A DNA stretch of 6,502 nt from Nitrospirota bacterium (GCA_023248505.1 JAHFEM010000117.1:1-6502); one strand, 5' to 3'; positions 1 through 6,502 are shown, numbered from the stretch's first letter. A program made the numbers and translations. Notes: a model not told the origin generated them from the sequence alone.

Positions 1-2802
1 GAATACCCGAAGAGCGGCCGTGCCCGCAGCCGGGAAGAGGCGCTGGCCATCGTGGAGGAGACCGGCTTTCCGGCGATCATCCGTTCTTCCTTCACCCTCG
101 GCGGCGCGGGGGGGAGCGTCGCCTACAATCGCGAGGAATTTGAGACGCGCGTCGAAGCCGGCTTGACGAGCAGCCCGATCCATCAGGTCCTCGTCGAGGA
201 GTCCGTCCTGGGGTGGAAGGAGTTCGAGCTGGAAGTGATGCGCGATAAGCGCGACAACGTCGTCATCATCTGCTCGATTGAAAATCTCGATCCGATGGGA
301 ATCCACACCGGCGATTCGATCACGGTCGCCCCGGCGCAGACGCTGACCGACAAGGAGTATCAGCGGATGCGCGATGCGGCGATCCGGATCATCCGCGGCG
401 TCGGCGTCGACACCGGCGGGTCGAACATCCAGTTCGGGCTCAATCCGAAGAACGGCGAGATGCGGGTGATCGAGATGAACCCGCGCGTCTCGCGCAGCTC
501 GGCGCTCGCCTCGAAGGCGACCGGCTTCCCGATCGCCAAGATCGCCGCCAAGCTCTCCGTCGGCCTGACGCTCGACGAGATCCGAAACGACATCACCCGC
601 GTGACGCCGGCTTCGTTCGAGCCGACGCTCGACTATGTCGTGGTGAAGATTCCCCGGTTCGCCTTCGAGAAGTTTCCCGGCGCAGACACGACGCTCACCC
701 TTCAGATGAAATCGGTCGGGGAGGTGATGGCGATCGGCCGAAACTTCAAGGAGGCGTTGCTCAAGGCCTGCCGATCTCTTGAGATCAAGCGCGACGGCCT
801 GGAGCCGCGCTACACGTCGGAGCAGCACGAAGAGCCGCTTCGGCAGATGCTGGCCCGCCCGACCTTCAACCGGCTCTGGCAGGTCGCCGATGCGCTCCGC
901 TTGGGGATGTCGATCGATGAGATCCACCAGCTGACGAAGATCGACCCCTGGTTCCTCGATCAGATCCGGGAGGTCGTTGCGATCGAAGAGAAATTAAAGA
1001 AGCTGAACCACGGGGCGCCGCTCGATCCAGAGGCGATTCGGTCGGCGAAAGCGTCGGGCTTCTCCGACCGCCGCATCGGGCAACTGGTCGGACGCTCGGA
1101 GGGGGAGGTCCGCGCCTGGCGGGAGAAAGAGGGGGTCCTTCCGGTTTACAAGCGGGTCGACACCTGCGGCGCGGAGTTTGAAGCCTACACCCCTTACTTC
1201 TACTCGACCTACGAGCGGGAGTGCGAGGCGACCCCGAGCGATCGGAAGAAGGTGATCATCCTCGGGAGCGGCCCGAACCGGATCGGACAGGGGATTGAGT
1301 TCGACTACTGCTGCGTTCACGCCGCCGCGGCGCTGAAAGAAATCGGCTATGAAAGCATCATGGTCAACTGCAACCCGGAAACGGTCAGCACCGACTACGA
1401 TACCTCCGACCGGCTTTACTTCGAGCCGCTCACGCTGGAAGATGTCCTTCATATCGTCCGGCGGGAGGGGGCGGAGGGGGTCGTGGTCCAGTTCGGCGGG
1501 CAGACCCCGTTGAAGTTGGCGGTCCCGCTCGAACGGGAAGGGGTCCGGATCTTGGGGACCTCCTCCGACGCGATCGACCGGGCCGAAGATCGGGAGCGGT
1601 TCAAGACGCTGCTGGAAAAACTCGGGTTGAAGCAGCCGCAAAGCGGCCTCGCCCGCTCCTATCCCGAAGCGCTCAAGGCGGCGGATGAAATCGGCTACCC
1701 GGTGATGGTCCGCCCGTCTTACGTGCTCGGCGGGCGGGCGATGGAGGTGATCTACGATCAGGAGAGCCTGCGCCGGTATATGACCCATGCGGTGGAGGCG
1801 TCGCCGCAGCACCCGGTTCTCATCGACAAGTACTTGGAAGACGCGGTCGAGATCGATGTCGATGCCGTCGGCGACGGCCGGGAGGTTTTTGTCGGCGGGA
1901 TCATGGAGCATATTGAAGAGGCGGGGGTCCATTCGGGCGATTCCGCCTGCTCGCTGCCGCCGTTTTCATTGAGCCCGTCGATCTTGGAGACGATCCGCGC
2001 GCAGACGATCATCCTGGCCAAAGAGCTGGGGGTGATCGGATTGATGAACGCCCAGTTTGCAGTCAAAGACGGCGCAGTGTATATTTTGGAAGTGAACCCG
2101 CGCGGTTCCCGAACGATCCCCTTCGTCAGCAAGACGATCGGTCTTCCTTTGGCCAAGATCGCCATGAAGGCGATTCTGGGAAGGTCGCTTCGGGAGCAAG
2201 GGGTTTTTGAGGCGCGGCCGATTTCCCATATCGCCGTGAAAGAGGCGGTCTTCCCGTTCAAACGATTGAACGTCGACTCCATCCTCGGTCCCGAGATGAA
2301 ATCGACCGGGGAGGTGATGGGGATCGATCATGATTTCGGCCGGGCCTTCGCCAAGGCGGAAGCGGGGGCGGAGAACTTTCTTCCCCTCTCCGGAAAGGTG
2401 TTTATCAGCGTGAAGGATAAAGACAAGCCGGCCATTCTGCCGTCCGCGAAGCGACTCTGCGAACTCGGCTTCAGCGTGATTGCGACCGCCGGGACCGCCG
2501 CTTACCTCGATCAACACGGCATGACCGTCGAGCGGATCAATAAAGTCCAGGAAGGGAGGCCGCATGTGGTCGATATTCTGAAGAACAGGGAAATCCATCT
2601 GGTGATCAACACGGTCGGAGATAAGATCTCCCAGGTCGACTCTTATGCGATTCGGCAGACGGTATTGCACTACGGCATTCCTTACTTCACCACCATCGCA
2701 GGGGCCAAAGCGGCGGTGCGAGGGATCGAATCGCTGCTGAAAGAGGGAATGGCGGTTAAAACGCTCCAAGAGTATCACGCAGAAATGGGAGGGAAAAAGT
2801 GA
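1..2802 (+). CDS. carB: Carbamoyl-phosphate synthase large subunit, 5'-truncated by the window edge
   Basis: The frame is open from base 1; 933 codons are present. The GTG at 52 is internal, not the start. The first residues (EYPKSG, then [13 protein letters not shown]) align with E. coli CarB from about residue 142, so about 141 residues lie upstream. CarB uses glutamine-derived ammonia (from CarA), bicarbonate and two ATP to make carbamoyl phosphate for pyrimidine and arginine synthesis in the cytoplasm. Domains by window codon: rest of the first ATP-grasp half (1-260, metal-site E158 and N160 in [12 protein letters not shown]), oligomerisation region (about 261-412), second ATP-grasp half (about 413-792, opening with [16 protein letters not shown], metal-site E697 and N699 in [10 protein letters not shown]) and a C-terminal MGS-like allosteric domain (about 796-933). 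In that last domain T829/T832, K848 and N870 match the E. coli nucleotide phosphate-binding positions, so control by UMP is plausible. No frameshift or lost motif is seen. The stop overlaps greA. Confidence 0.98.
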   Translation, partial: EYPKSGRARSREEALAIVEETGFPAIIRSSFTLGGAGGSVAYNREEFETRVEAGLTSSPIHQVLVEESVLGWKEFELEVMRDKRDNVVIICSIENLDPMGIHTGDSITVAPAQTLTDKEYQRMRDAAIRIIRGVGVDTGGSNIQFGLNPKNGEMRVIEMNPRVSRSSALASKATGFPIAKIAAKLSVGLTLDEIRNDITRVTPASFEPTLDYVVVKIPRFAFEKFPGADTTLTLQMKSVGEVMAIGRNFKEALLKACRSLEIKRDGLEPRYTSEQHEEPLRQMLARPTFNRLWQVADALRLGMSIDEIHQLTKIDPWFLDQIREVVAIEEKLKKLNHGAPLDPEAIRSAKASGFSDRRIGQLVGRSEGEVRAWREKEGVLPVYKRVDTCGAEFEAYTPYFYSTYERECEATPSDRKKVIILGSGPNRIGQGIEFDYCCVHAAAALKEIGYESIMVNCNPETVSTDYDTSDRLYFEPLTLEDVLHIVRREGAEGVVVQFGGQTPLKLAVPLEREGVRILGTSSDAIDRAEDRERFKTLLEKLGLKQPQSGLARSYPEALKAADEIGYPVMVRPSYVLGGRAMEVIYDQESLRRYMTHAVEASPQHPVLIDKYLEDAVEIDVDAVGDGREVFVGGIMEHIEEAGVHSGDSACSLPPFSLSPSILETIRAQTIILAKELGVIGLMNAQFAVKDGAVYILEVNPRGSRTIPFVSKTIGLPLAKIAMKAILGRSLREQGVFEARPISHIAVKEAVFPFKRLNVDSILGPEMKSTGEVMGIDHDFGRAFAKAEAGAENFLPLSGKVFISVKDKDKPAILPSAKRLCELGFSVIATAGTAAYLDQHGMTVERINKVQEGRPHVVDILKNREIHLVINTVGDKISQVDSYAIRQTVLHYGIPYFTTIAGAKAAVRGIESLLKEGMAVKTLQEYHAEMGGKK
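2787..2793 (+). promoter_or_regulatory. Shine-Dalgarno sequence of greA, inside the carB end
   Basis: GGGAGGG lies five bases before the GTG at 2799 and within the last codons of carB. It decides the greA start: the next in-frame candidate, ATG at 2811, would sit 17 bases from this site and would remove the MKVP residues that match the usual GreA N-terminus (E. coli begins MQAIPMT). Confidence 0.8.
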
Positions 2803-3269
2803 AAGTACCCATGACCCAAAAAGGGTATGAACAGATTCGAGAGGAGCTCGAGCGGTTAAAGCGGGTCGAGCGCGGCAAGGTCATCGCCCTGATTGCGGAA
2901 GCGCGGGCGCACGGTGATCTTTCCGAAAATGCGGAGTATGCGGCGGCGAAAGAGAAGCAGAGCTTCGTAGAGGGGCGGATCCGGGAGCTGGAAGACAAGC
3001 TGGCGAACGCACAGGTGATCGACACGAATAATCTATCGACCGAGAAGGTCGTCTTCGGCGTCACCGTGACCATTATGGATCTGCAGTCGGAAGAAGAGCG
3101 GAAATACACCCTCGTCGGCCAAGACGAGGCCGATTTGAAAGAAGGAAAGATCTCCGTCCAATCCCCGGTCGGAAAAGCGCTGATCGGCAAGCGGGTCGGC
3201 GATTCGGTGTCGATCGTCACCCCCTCCAAAACAGTCGAATACGAAATCCTCAAGATCACATTTGAATGA
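2799..3269 (+). CDS. greA: Transcription elongation (transcript cleavage) factor GreA
   Basis: The 156-residue product matches GreA in length (158 in E. coli) and along its whole sequence. GreA enters the secondary channel of RNA polymerase and stimulates cleavage of backtracked transcripts. Residues 1 to about 75 form the N-terminal coiled coil. Its tip carries the [18 protein letters not shown] motif, with D40 and E43 at the positions of the E. coli acidic residues D41 and E44 that help hold the catalytic magnesium. Residues from about 80 form the FKBP-like C-terminal domain ([12 protein letters not shown], then [18 protein letters not shown]). The GTG start is chosen for its Shine-Dalgarno site and N-terminal match; it overlaps the carB stop in a GTGA junction, pointing to translational coupling. 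carB-greA adjacency is known from groups such as Geobacter. Nothing is missing from the protein. Confidence 0.97.
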   Translation: MKVPMTQKGYEQIREELERLKRVERGKVIALIAEARAHGDLSENAEYAAAKEKQSFVEGRIRELEDKLANAQVIDTNNLSTEKVVFGVTVTIMDLQSEEERKYTLVGQDEADLKEGKISVQSPVGKALIGKRVGDSVSIVTPSKTVEYEILKITFE

Positions 3270-3304
3270 GGCCGGGCCGACGGGTGCGGAATGCGGGGTG
3301 AGGG

Positions 3305-4141
3305 ATGCCGACTAAAAAAAAGTTAGCCCATCATTCCGCAACTTCAACCTCCGCCCCCCTGATCACCCTCACCACCGACTTCGGCTCCGGCGGCTACTTT
3401 GTCGGGAGCGTCAAGGGGGTCTTGCTCCAACGATCGCCGGGTGTTCAGCTCATCGACATCAGCCATGAGCTTCCTCCACAAGACCTGATCAGCGCCGCTT
3501 TTGTCCTGAAGGAGATCTCGCTTTACTTCCCGAAGGGGACGATCCATCTGGCGGTGGTCGATCCCGGCGTCGGAACCGATCGGCGGAAGATCATCGCCGC
3601 CGAAGGGGGGCAGTTTTACGTGGCCCCGGATAATGGTCTGCTCACCTATCTCCTCCAGCGGAAGGGGTGCCGTGTCTATGCCGTCGACGAGACGCCGCTG
3701 CTCAAATTTGAAAAGAGCCCCACGTTCGCCGGCCGCGATCAGTTCGCCCCGATCGCGGCCCTCCTTGCAAACGGGGCCCCGCCGGAGGCATTGGGCCGTG
3801 AGATCAAAGATCCCATCCTGATCGAGGGGCTTTCTACGAAAGCGGAGGGGGATCGGATTATGGGGAAGGTGGTCTATCTCGACCGCTTCGGCAATGCCGT
3901 CACGAACGTGACCGGGGCCGTTCTGAAGGGGTCGATCGGCGCCCGAAGAATCGCGCTGCAGATCAAAGGGGTTCGTCTGGCCGGTCTGAAAAGAAATTAT
4001 GCGGAGGGGGAGAAGGGCTCCGGCAATCTCATTGTGAACAGCTCGGACCATCTGGAGATCTTTGTTCCGGGCGGGAGCGCGCGCGACCTTCTGGGGCTCC
4101 GCTTGTTGGATGAAGCGGCGATCGAACAGATTCCTGTGTGA
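3305..4141 (+). CDS. DUF62 family protein, SAM hydroxide adenosyltransferase (SAM hydrolase) homologue lacking the triad His
   Basis: 278 residues. Characterised relatives split S-adenosylmethionine with water into adenosine and methionine; fluorinase and chlorinase are distant cousins. The N-terminal domain shows ITLTTDFG (D25), GYFVGSVKGVL, HLAVVDPGVGTDRR (86-94) and VAPDNGLL (N110). The C-terminal domain shows GKVVYLDRFGNAVTNV (from 187), then NSSDHLEIFVPGGSARDLLGL. The family's Asp-Arg-His triad (D68, R75, H127 in Pyrococcus PH0463) maps to D86, R93 and A142: the usual FHGRD reads FAGRD here (codon GCC). Catalysis may therefore be altered or lost, although the fold looks intact. The first about 18 residues are a family-atypical Lys/Ser/Thr-rich extension. 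The ATG at 3305 follows GGGTGAGGG; the GTG at 3298 is in another frame and reaches a stop at once. It lies 35 bases after greA and 13 before the next gene, so it is probably co-transcribed with both. Family assignment is firm; activity is uncertain. Confidence 0.92.
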   Translation: MPTKKKLAHHSATSTSAPLITLTTDFGSGGYFVGSVKGVLLQRSPGVQLIDISHELPPQDLISAAFVLKEISLYFPKGTIHLAVVDPGVGTDRRKIIAAEGGQFYVAPDNGLLTYLLQRKGCRVYAVDETPLLKFEKSPTFAGRDQFAPIAALLANGAPPEALGREIKDPILIEGLSTKAEGDRIMGKVVYLDRFGNAVTNVTGAVLKGSIGARRIALQIKGVRLAGLKRNYAEGEKGSGNLIVNSSDHLEIFVPGGSARDLLGLRLLDEAAIEQIPV

Positions 4142-4154
4142 GTGAGGCGGAACG

Positions 4155-4430
4155 ATGGGTTTTCTTTTTATACTTTTAGTCGGGCTGGCGGTCATCATCA
4201 TGATCGCCCGTTTTGGCTCCAAGACAAGCGGTCAAGGCCGACCCGAGGCGACCGCTCAAAACGGCAAGGAGCGGGTGGCTTATGAAGGGGGAAAGAGCCA
4301 AGCGGAAAGGGGAAGGGTCTTCCAGGAGGCGCTGATTTCTCTGCTCCTCAAAAAAGAGATCATCACGGAAGAGGAGCTTCTTGCCGAAATCGAGCTGATC
4401 CGAAAGGACGAAGGGCCGCGTTCGTCGTAG
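4155..4430 (+). CDS. Small single-pass membrane protein with helical SHOCT-like tail, function unknown
   Basis: 91 residues. I do not recognise an orthologue. Residues 2-19 (FLFILLVGLAVIIMIARF) form one strongly hydrophobic membrane segment followed by positive charges, suggesting a membrane anchor with the rest in the cytoplasm. Residues 21-53 are polar, rich in Gly, Lys and Gln, and probably disordered. Residues 55-85 (VFQEALISLLLKKEIITEEEL and the following AEIELIRK) look like two short amphipathic helices joined at EIITEEE. This resembles the SHOCT type of C-terminal helical motif (LxxLLxKxxITxEEL), but the match is by eye and weak. GAGGCG at 4144-4149 gives a reasonable ribosome binding site, five bases before the ATG. 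The gene starts 13 bases after the DUF62 stop, so translation is probably coupled and the two proteins may work together (inference). That the gene is real is supported by spacing, ribosome site and sensible protein layout. Confidence 0.75.
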   Translation: MGFLFILLVGLAVIIMIARFGSKTSGQGRPEATAQNGKERVAYEGGKSQAERGRVFQEALISLLLKKEIITEEELLAEIELIRKDEGPRSS

Positions 4431-4438
4431 CGAATGCG
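4417..4438 (+). terminator. Hairpin over the stop codon of the small membrane protein gene, possible terminator
   Basis: Bases 4417-4424 (CGCGTTCG) pair with 4431-4438 (CGAATGCG): eight pairs with one G-U, and a six-base loop TCGTAG that contains the TAG stop. Five bases later comes TTTCCTTT (4444-4451). It stands where the four-gene block ends, before a 194-base spacer. The T tract is interrupted and set off from the stem, so this is at best a moderate intrinsic terminator; it could instead act as a 3'-end stabilising hairpin. Confidence 0.4.
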
Positions 4439-4624
4439 AAGCGTTTCCTTTGCCGAAGGGGATTGAGTTTTCGTCCTCTCTATGTTAAAAGGGGACATTC
4501 CAAAAAATCTATTCCAAGAAGAAGTCGGCGCGTCGCTTTTTGATCGCCGGCCCGGCCCCAACTGGGGCGGATCTTCGCCACGACCTCCGAATCCGAATGG
4601 GGTCTAGAAAGTCGCCTGTTTAAA
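4431..4624. other. Spacer between the carB-greA block and the SET gene
   Basis: No gene is seen. The spacer holds the T-rich stretch after the hairpin just described. It also has a second small hairpin, GCCCC (4555-4559) with GGGGC (4564-4568) around AACT, with no T tract. A tandem TCCGAA pair lies at 4586-4597. A possible weak promoter, TTGAGT (4463-4468) and TTAAAA (4485-4490) with a 16-base gap, could serve the SET gene, but the -10 match is poor. In the SET frame a stop at 4541 is followed by no ATG, GTG or TTG before 4625. Confidence 0.5.
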
Positions 4625-5131
4625 ATGCCGGTCAACCCAGATACCGTCAGTAAGACAACCTCTCGACAACGGACCCGAAAATGGTTTGAGGTCCGCTCCT
4701 CCGGCATCCAGGGATTGGGCACCTTCGCCGTCCGGCCGATTCCGAAAGGGACGCGGATCGTTGAATATACCGGCGAACGCATCACCCATGAGGAGGCCGA
4801 CGCTCGGTATGACGACGCCGCGGCGGAGCGGCATCATACCTTTCTCTTCAGCGTGGATGAGCAAACCGTCGTCGACGCATCACGGGACGGGAATGACGCC
4901 CGGTATATCAATCACTCCTGTGACCCGAATTGTGAATCGGTCATTGAAGGCGGCCGGGTCTTTATCGATGCGATATGCGATATTCCCGCCGGGGTCGAGC
5001 TTTTCTTCGATTACGCATATGAAAGGGATGGGAATGAAGACGCGGAGGCCGAGAGGCTCTACGCCTGCCGCTGCGGCGCGAAAACATGCCGTAAAACGAT
5101 CTTGACGCCGCCCGCGGAAGACACCCCATAA
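4625..5131 (+). CDS. SET-domain protein-lysine N-methyltransferase with post-SET zinc motif
   Basis: 168 residues, a compact SET domain with almost nothing added. SET enzymes move methyl groups from SAM to lysine side chains of proteins. Visible motifs: GIQGLGTFA (28-35, SAM-binding), IVEYTGERIT (45-54), RYINHSCDPNCE (93-104, the NHSC pseudoknot core), ELFFDYAY (125-132, containing a conserved tyrosine of the active site) and a post-SET YACRCGAKTC (146-155). C148, C150 and C155 together with C99 can form the zinc site known from DIM-5. No pre-SET region, signal peptide or secretion signal is evident, so it probably acts in its own cytoplasm. The substrate cannot be read from the sequence; ribosomal proteins or nucleoid proteins are guesses from other bacterial cases. 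The ATG at 4625 is the first start after an in-frame stop at 4541. No clear Shine-Dalgarno precedes it (only CTAGAAAG), so expression may be low or leader-dependent. It is separated from both neighbours by spacers and is likely its own unit. Confidence 0.93.
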   Translation: MPVNPDTVSKTTSRQRTRKWFEVRSSGIQGLGTFAVRPIPKGTRIVEYTGERITHEEADARYDDAAAERHHTFLFSVDEQTVVDASRDGNDARYINHSCDPNCESVIEGGRVFIDAICDIPAGVELFFDYAYERDGNEDAEAERLYACRCGAKTCRKTILTPPAEDTP

Positions 5132-5152
5132 AACGTGCGCCTTCACTTCGCC

Positions 5153-5170
5153 GCGCGCCGGACGGCGCGC
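5153..5170. repeat. Perfect GC-rich hairpin downstream of the SET gene
   Basis: GCGCGCC (5153-5159) pairs perfectly with GGCGCGC (5164-5170) around the loop GGAC. A six-base outer pair CGTGCG (5134-5139) and CGCACG (5197-5202) brackets it. It begins 21 bases after the SET stop, where a transcript end is expected, but no T tract follows directly (TTTT only at 5193-5196). It may be a 3' structure, a weak or Rho-assisted terminator, or simply a GC-rich inverted repeat. Confidence 0.45.
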
Positions 5171-5346
5171 AAACCTTCCTGAAGCAGCCCTCTTTTCGCA
5201 CGCCGAACAAATGGGAGATTGCACCCACGAGCCGTCGAAAATTTAGGACGCAGCGGATGGATGATTACGAAAAAAAGTGCGAATCTAAACCATGCTCTTT
5301 GAGATTCCGGCGCCGCTTCGAGGCAGGCACGAAAATGCATAACGTA

Positions 5347-5355
5347 TGGTATATT
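5347..5355 (+). promoter_or_regulatory. Extended -10 promoter for the HTTM-like gene
   Basis: TGGTATATT fits the extended -10 form TGnTATAAT with one mismatch. No good -35 hexamer is found 16-18 bases upstream, which is typical of extended -10 promoters. A transcript start near 5362 would give a leader of about 20 bases carrying the strong ribosome site below. This is the most AT-rich part of the spacer. It was identified by eye only. Confidence 0.5.
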
Positions 5356-5365
5356 CGATCTGTTT

Positions 5366-5373
5366 AGAGGAGG
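5366..5373 (+). promoter_or_regulatory. Strong Shine-Dalgarno sequence of the HTTM-like gene
   Basis: AGAGGAGG, nearly full complement to the 16S rRNA tail, lies nine bases before the ATG at 5383. It fixes the start of the following gene and is the best ribosome site in the window. Confidence 0.8.
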
Positions 5374-5382
5374 AAAGCCGGC

Positions 5383-6502
5383 ATGAAAACGAAGCGCAGT
5401 CGGAGACCCTCTGTTCCGCGCCTGCGCCCGTTGTCTCGGCTCGGCGGGGCGGGGTCGCAGCCGGAAGGAGCCGCATCGATCTTCGAGAGCGAAGAAAAAC
5501 GGCTGATCGTCTTTACAAGACTTCTCGCTCTTTTCGTTTTGCTCTGCCTCGGTTTCTCCTGGAAGCTCTGGATTTCAAGCCGGCTCTATCCCCTGGTTCC
5601 TCTCTTCGGGCTCATTCCCGCTTTTCCCTATCCGTTCGACTATCTTTTTCTCGCGCTCTTCTCTGGGCTCCTTCTCGCCCTTGTCGCCCGGCCTCGCTCT
5701 AAAACGTTGGTCGGGTGGGTCCTTGCGGCTTTTACACTTCTCTTTCTGCAGGATCAGAGCCGCGTCTGGCCGTCGTTTTATCAGTTCTTTTTCCTTTTTC
5801 TGCTTCTGTTCACGTATCGAAGCGATGCAGGGGAAGACGAAGCGCATCGCATTCTCGCCGGATTTCGATTCATCATCGCCGCGGTCTATTTTTGGGGCGG
5901 GGTCCAGAAGCTGAACACGCATTTTTTCAACGAGGAATTCCCCTGGTTCCTCCGGCCGCTGACCGATCTTCTGCCGTTCGACATTCCCTACCTGCCGGTC
6001 CTCGGCGTATTGGCCGCGGTCTTCGAGGTGTTGTTCGGGATCGGACTTCTGACGAAGCGATTCCGCGCCATCGCGCTCTACGATGCGCTGTTGATGCATG
6101 CGCTCATCTTCTTCCTCATCGGACCGATCCGAAACGACTGGAACGACAGCGCCTGGATCTGGGGCCAGACGATGGCGGTGCAGGCCTGGGTGCTCTTCTA
6201 TAAAGCGCCTCCCTTCGAGTTCAAAAAAATGTTCGGCGCGCCCCGTTTCCACAGCGTGCCTCAGGCGCTCGCCGTCCTCTTCATCGGGATCTTGCCGCTT
6301 CTCAATAATGTGAATCGATGGGACTCCGCGCTCTCCTACAATATCTATACGGGCAACGTCAACTACGCTCAAATACGCATGAGCCCCAATGCGGCGCCCC
6401 ATCTGCCTGCAGCGCTTTCGGCCTTTGTGACCCAGCGCGAGGGCGAGGCGGTGCTCGATTTAAACGCGTGGACCATGCACGAATTCAACGCCAATCCCTA
6501 TC
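5383..6502 (+). CDS. HTTM / vitamin K-dependent gamma-carboxylase-like multi-pass membrane protein, 3'-truncated by the window edge
   Basis: 373 codons are open from the ATG to the window end; I read every codon and found no stop. The N-terminus (1-40) is Arg-rich and polar, with no signal peptide, so it is probably cytoplasmic. Hydrophobic segments lie at about 43-63, 85-104, 108-124, 130-145, 157-175, 206-224, 229-249, 257-274 and 293-308. The fifth ends in AVYFWGGVQKLNTHFF (167-182). This resembles the YFIAGVKKLDADW region of human gamma-glutamyl carboxylase and the (Y/F)xxGxxKL signature of HTTM proteins; K176 falls at the carboxylase's catalytic Lys218. FEVLFGIGLLTKRFRAIALY (215-234), a following histidine (H239) and NDWNDSAWIWGQ fit the later HTTM helices. 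After 310 the chain turns polar (SYNIYTGNVNYAQIRM) and is probably outside the membrane. It has its own promoter and a strong ribosome site, so it is a separate unit from the SET gene. Family placement is by motif; the reaction is unknown and true carboxylation is unproven. Confidence 0.78.
   Translation, partial: MKTKRSRRPSVPRLRPLSRLGGAGSQPEGAASIFESEEKRLIVFTRLLALFVLLCLGFSWKLWISSRLYPLVPLFGLIPAFPYPFDYLFLALFSGLLLALVARPRSKTLVGWVLAAFTLLFLQDQSRVWPSFYQFFFLFLLLFTYRSDAGEDEAHRILAGFRFIIAAVYFWGGVQKLNTHFFNEEFPWFLRPLTDLLPFDIPYLPVLGVLAAVFEVLFGIGLLTKRFRAIALYDALLMHALIFFLIGPIRNDWNDSAWIWGQTMAVQAWVLFYKAPPFEFKKMFGAPRFHSVPQALAVLFIGILPLLNNVNRWDSALSYNIYTGNVNYAQIRMSPNAAPHLPAALSAFVTQREGEAVLDLNAWTMHEFNANPY

Noticed and set aside
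994..1932. 312-codon minus-strand open frame opposite carB
   Set aside because: It lies fully inside conserved carB sequence, is rich in Arg, Pro, Asp and Leu as expected for the antisense of GC-rich codons, and matches no family I know. The same holds for the minus-strand frames at 1758-2282, 1966-2778, 2756-3259 and 3344-4222.
4686..5105. 139-codon plus-strand frame inside the SET gene
   Set aside because: It is an out-of-frame shadow of a gene whose SET motifs are intact from end to end.
5270..5307. Minus-strand terminator: inverted pair GAATCT/AGATTC followed on the minus strand by T7
   Set aside because: The stem is only six AT-rich pairs with a long loop and sits four bases from the T run, and there is no minus-strand gene whose transcript would end here. 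The pieces are likely coincidental.
5326..5338. Sigma-54-like site, GGCACG then TGC
   Set aside because: Only nine bases separate the GG and GC elements; sigma-54 promoters need ten, and this spacing is strict. The extended -10 element just downstream is a better explanation.
5143..5340. 65-codon minus-strand frame in the spacer before the membrane protein gene
   Set aside because: No recognisable ribosome site or protein features, an Arg/Ala-rich composition, and overlap with the GC hairpin; it reads as chance.
5346..5702. 118-codon plus-strand frame starting at 5346
   Set aside because: Its ATG overlaps the -10 element, it has no ribosome site of its own, and it runs out of frame through the membrane protein gene that starts at 5383.
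5575..6402. 275-codon minus-strand open frame
   Set aside because: Its product is a low-complexity Glu/Arg/Asp-rich chain, the expected antisense image of hydrophobic codons in the membrane protein gene on the + strand, which has a promoter, ribosome site and family motif.
1..6502. CRISPR array, tRNA, rRNA, insertion sequence, phage or toxin-antitoxin system
   Set aside because: I looked for regular spaced repeats, cloverleaf-like sequences, terminal inverted repeats with transposase motifs, and small paired genes, and found none that could be supported.

Overview
The window is 6.5 kb of GC-rich bacterial DNA (my estimate is around 60% G+C). All real genes lie on the + strand. The carB-greA gene order, the GC-rich codon choice and a stand-alone SET-domain protein would fit a Nitrospirota or Desulfobacterota (Geobacter-like) bacterium. 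That placement is inference from gene order and style; no marker in the window fixes it.

Left part (1-4430): a tightly packed run of four genes. It begins with a carB already in progress (large subunit of carbamoyl-phosphate synthase, about 141 N-terminal residues missing by E. coli numbering). carB overlaps the GTG start of greA by 4 bases. After 35 bases comes a DUF62 / SAM hydroxide adenosyltransferase homologue, and 13 bases later a 91-residue protein with one membrane segment and a helical tail. No terminator or convincing promoter was seen between them, so they probably share one transcript. A hairpin sits exactly over the stop codon of the fourth gene and is followed by a T-rich stretch; it may end the unit. 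The DUF62 protein keeps the family's Asp and Arg of the Asp-Arg-His triad but has Ala where the His should be, which is the most checkable oddity here.

Middle part (4431-5382): a 194-base spacer, then a 168-residue SET-domain lysine methyltransferase with an intact post-SET zinc site, an enzyme type best known from eukaryotic chromatin. A 251-base spacer follows. It holds a GC-rich perfect 7-bp hairpin, an extended -10 promoter and a strong Shine-Dalgarno sequence.

Right part (5383-6502): a membrane protein gene that runs off the end of the window with no stop codon. It has about nine predicted membrane segments. One ends in a GGVQKLN motif that resembles the active-site lysine region of vitamin K-dependent gamma-carboxylase / HTTM proteins.

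Taken together, the left block is housekeeping (pyrimidine/arginine precursor synthesis and transcript-cleavage factor) with a SAM-handling protein attached. The right block is accessory (SET methyltransferase, HTTM-like membrane protein). I see no CRISPR array, tRNA, rRNA, insertion sequence or phage gene, and no complete new system. The best candidates for novelty are the His-less DUF62 protein, its small membrane neighbour, the bacterial SET protein and the carboxylase-like membrane protein.
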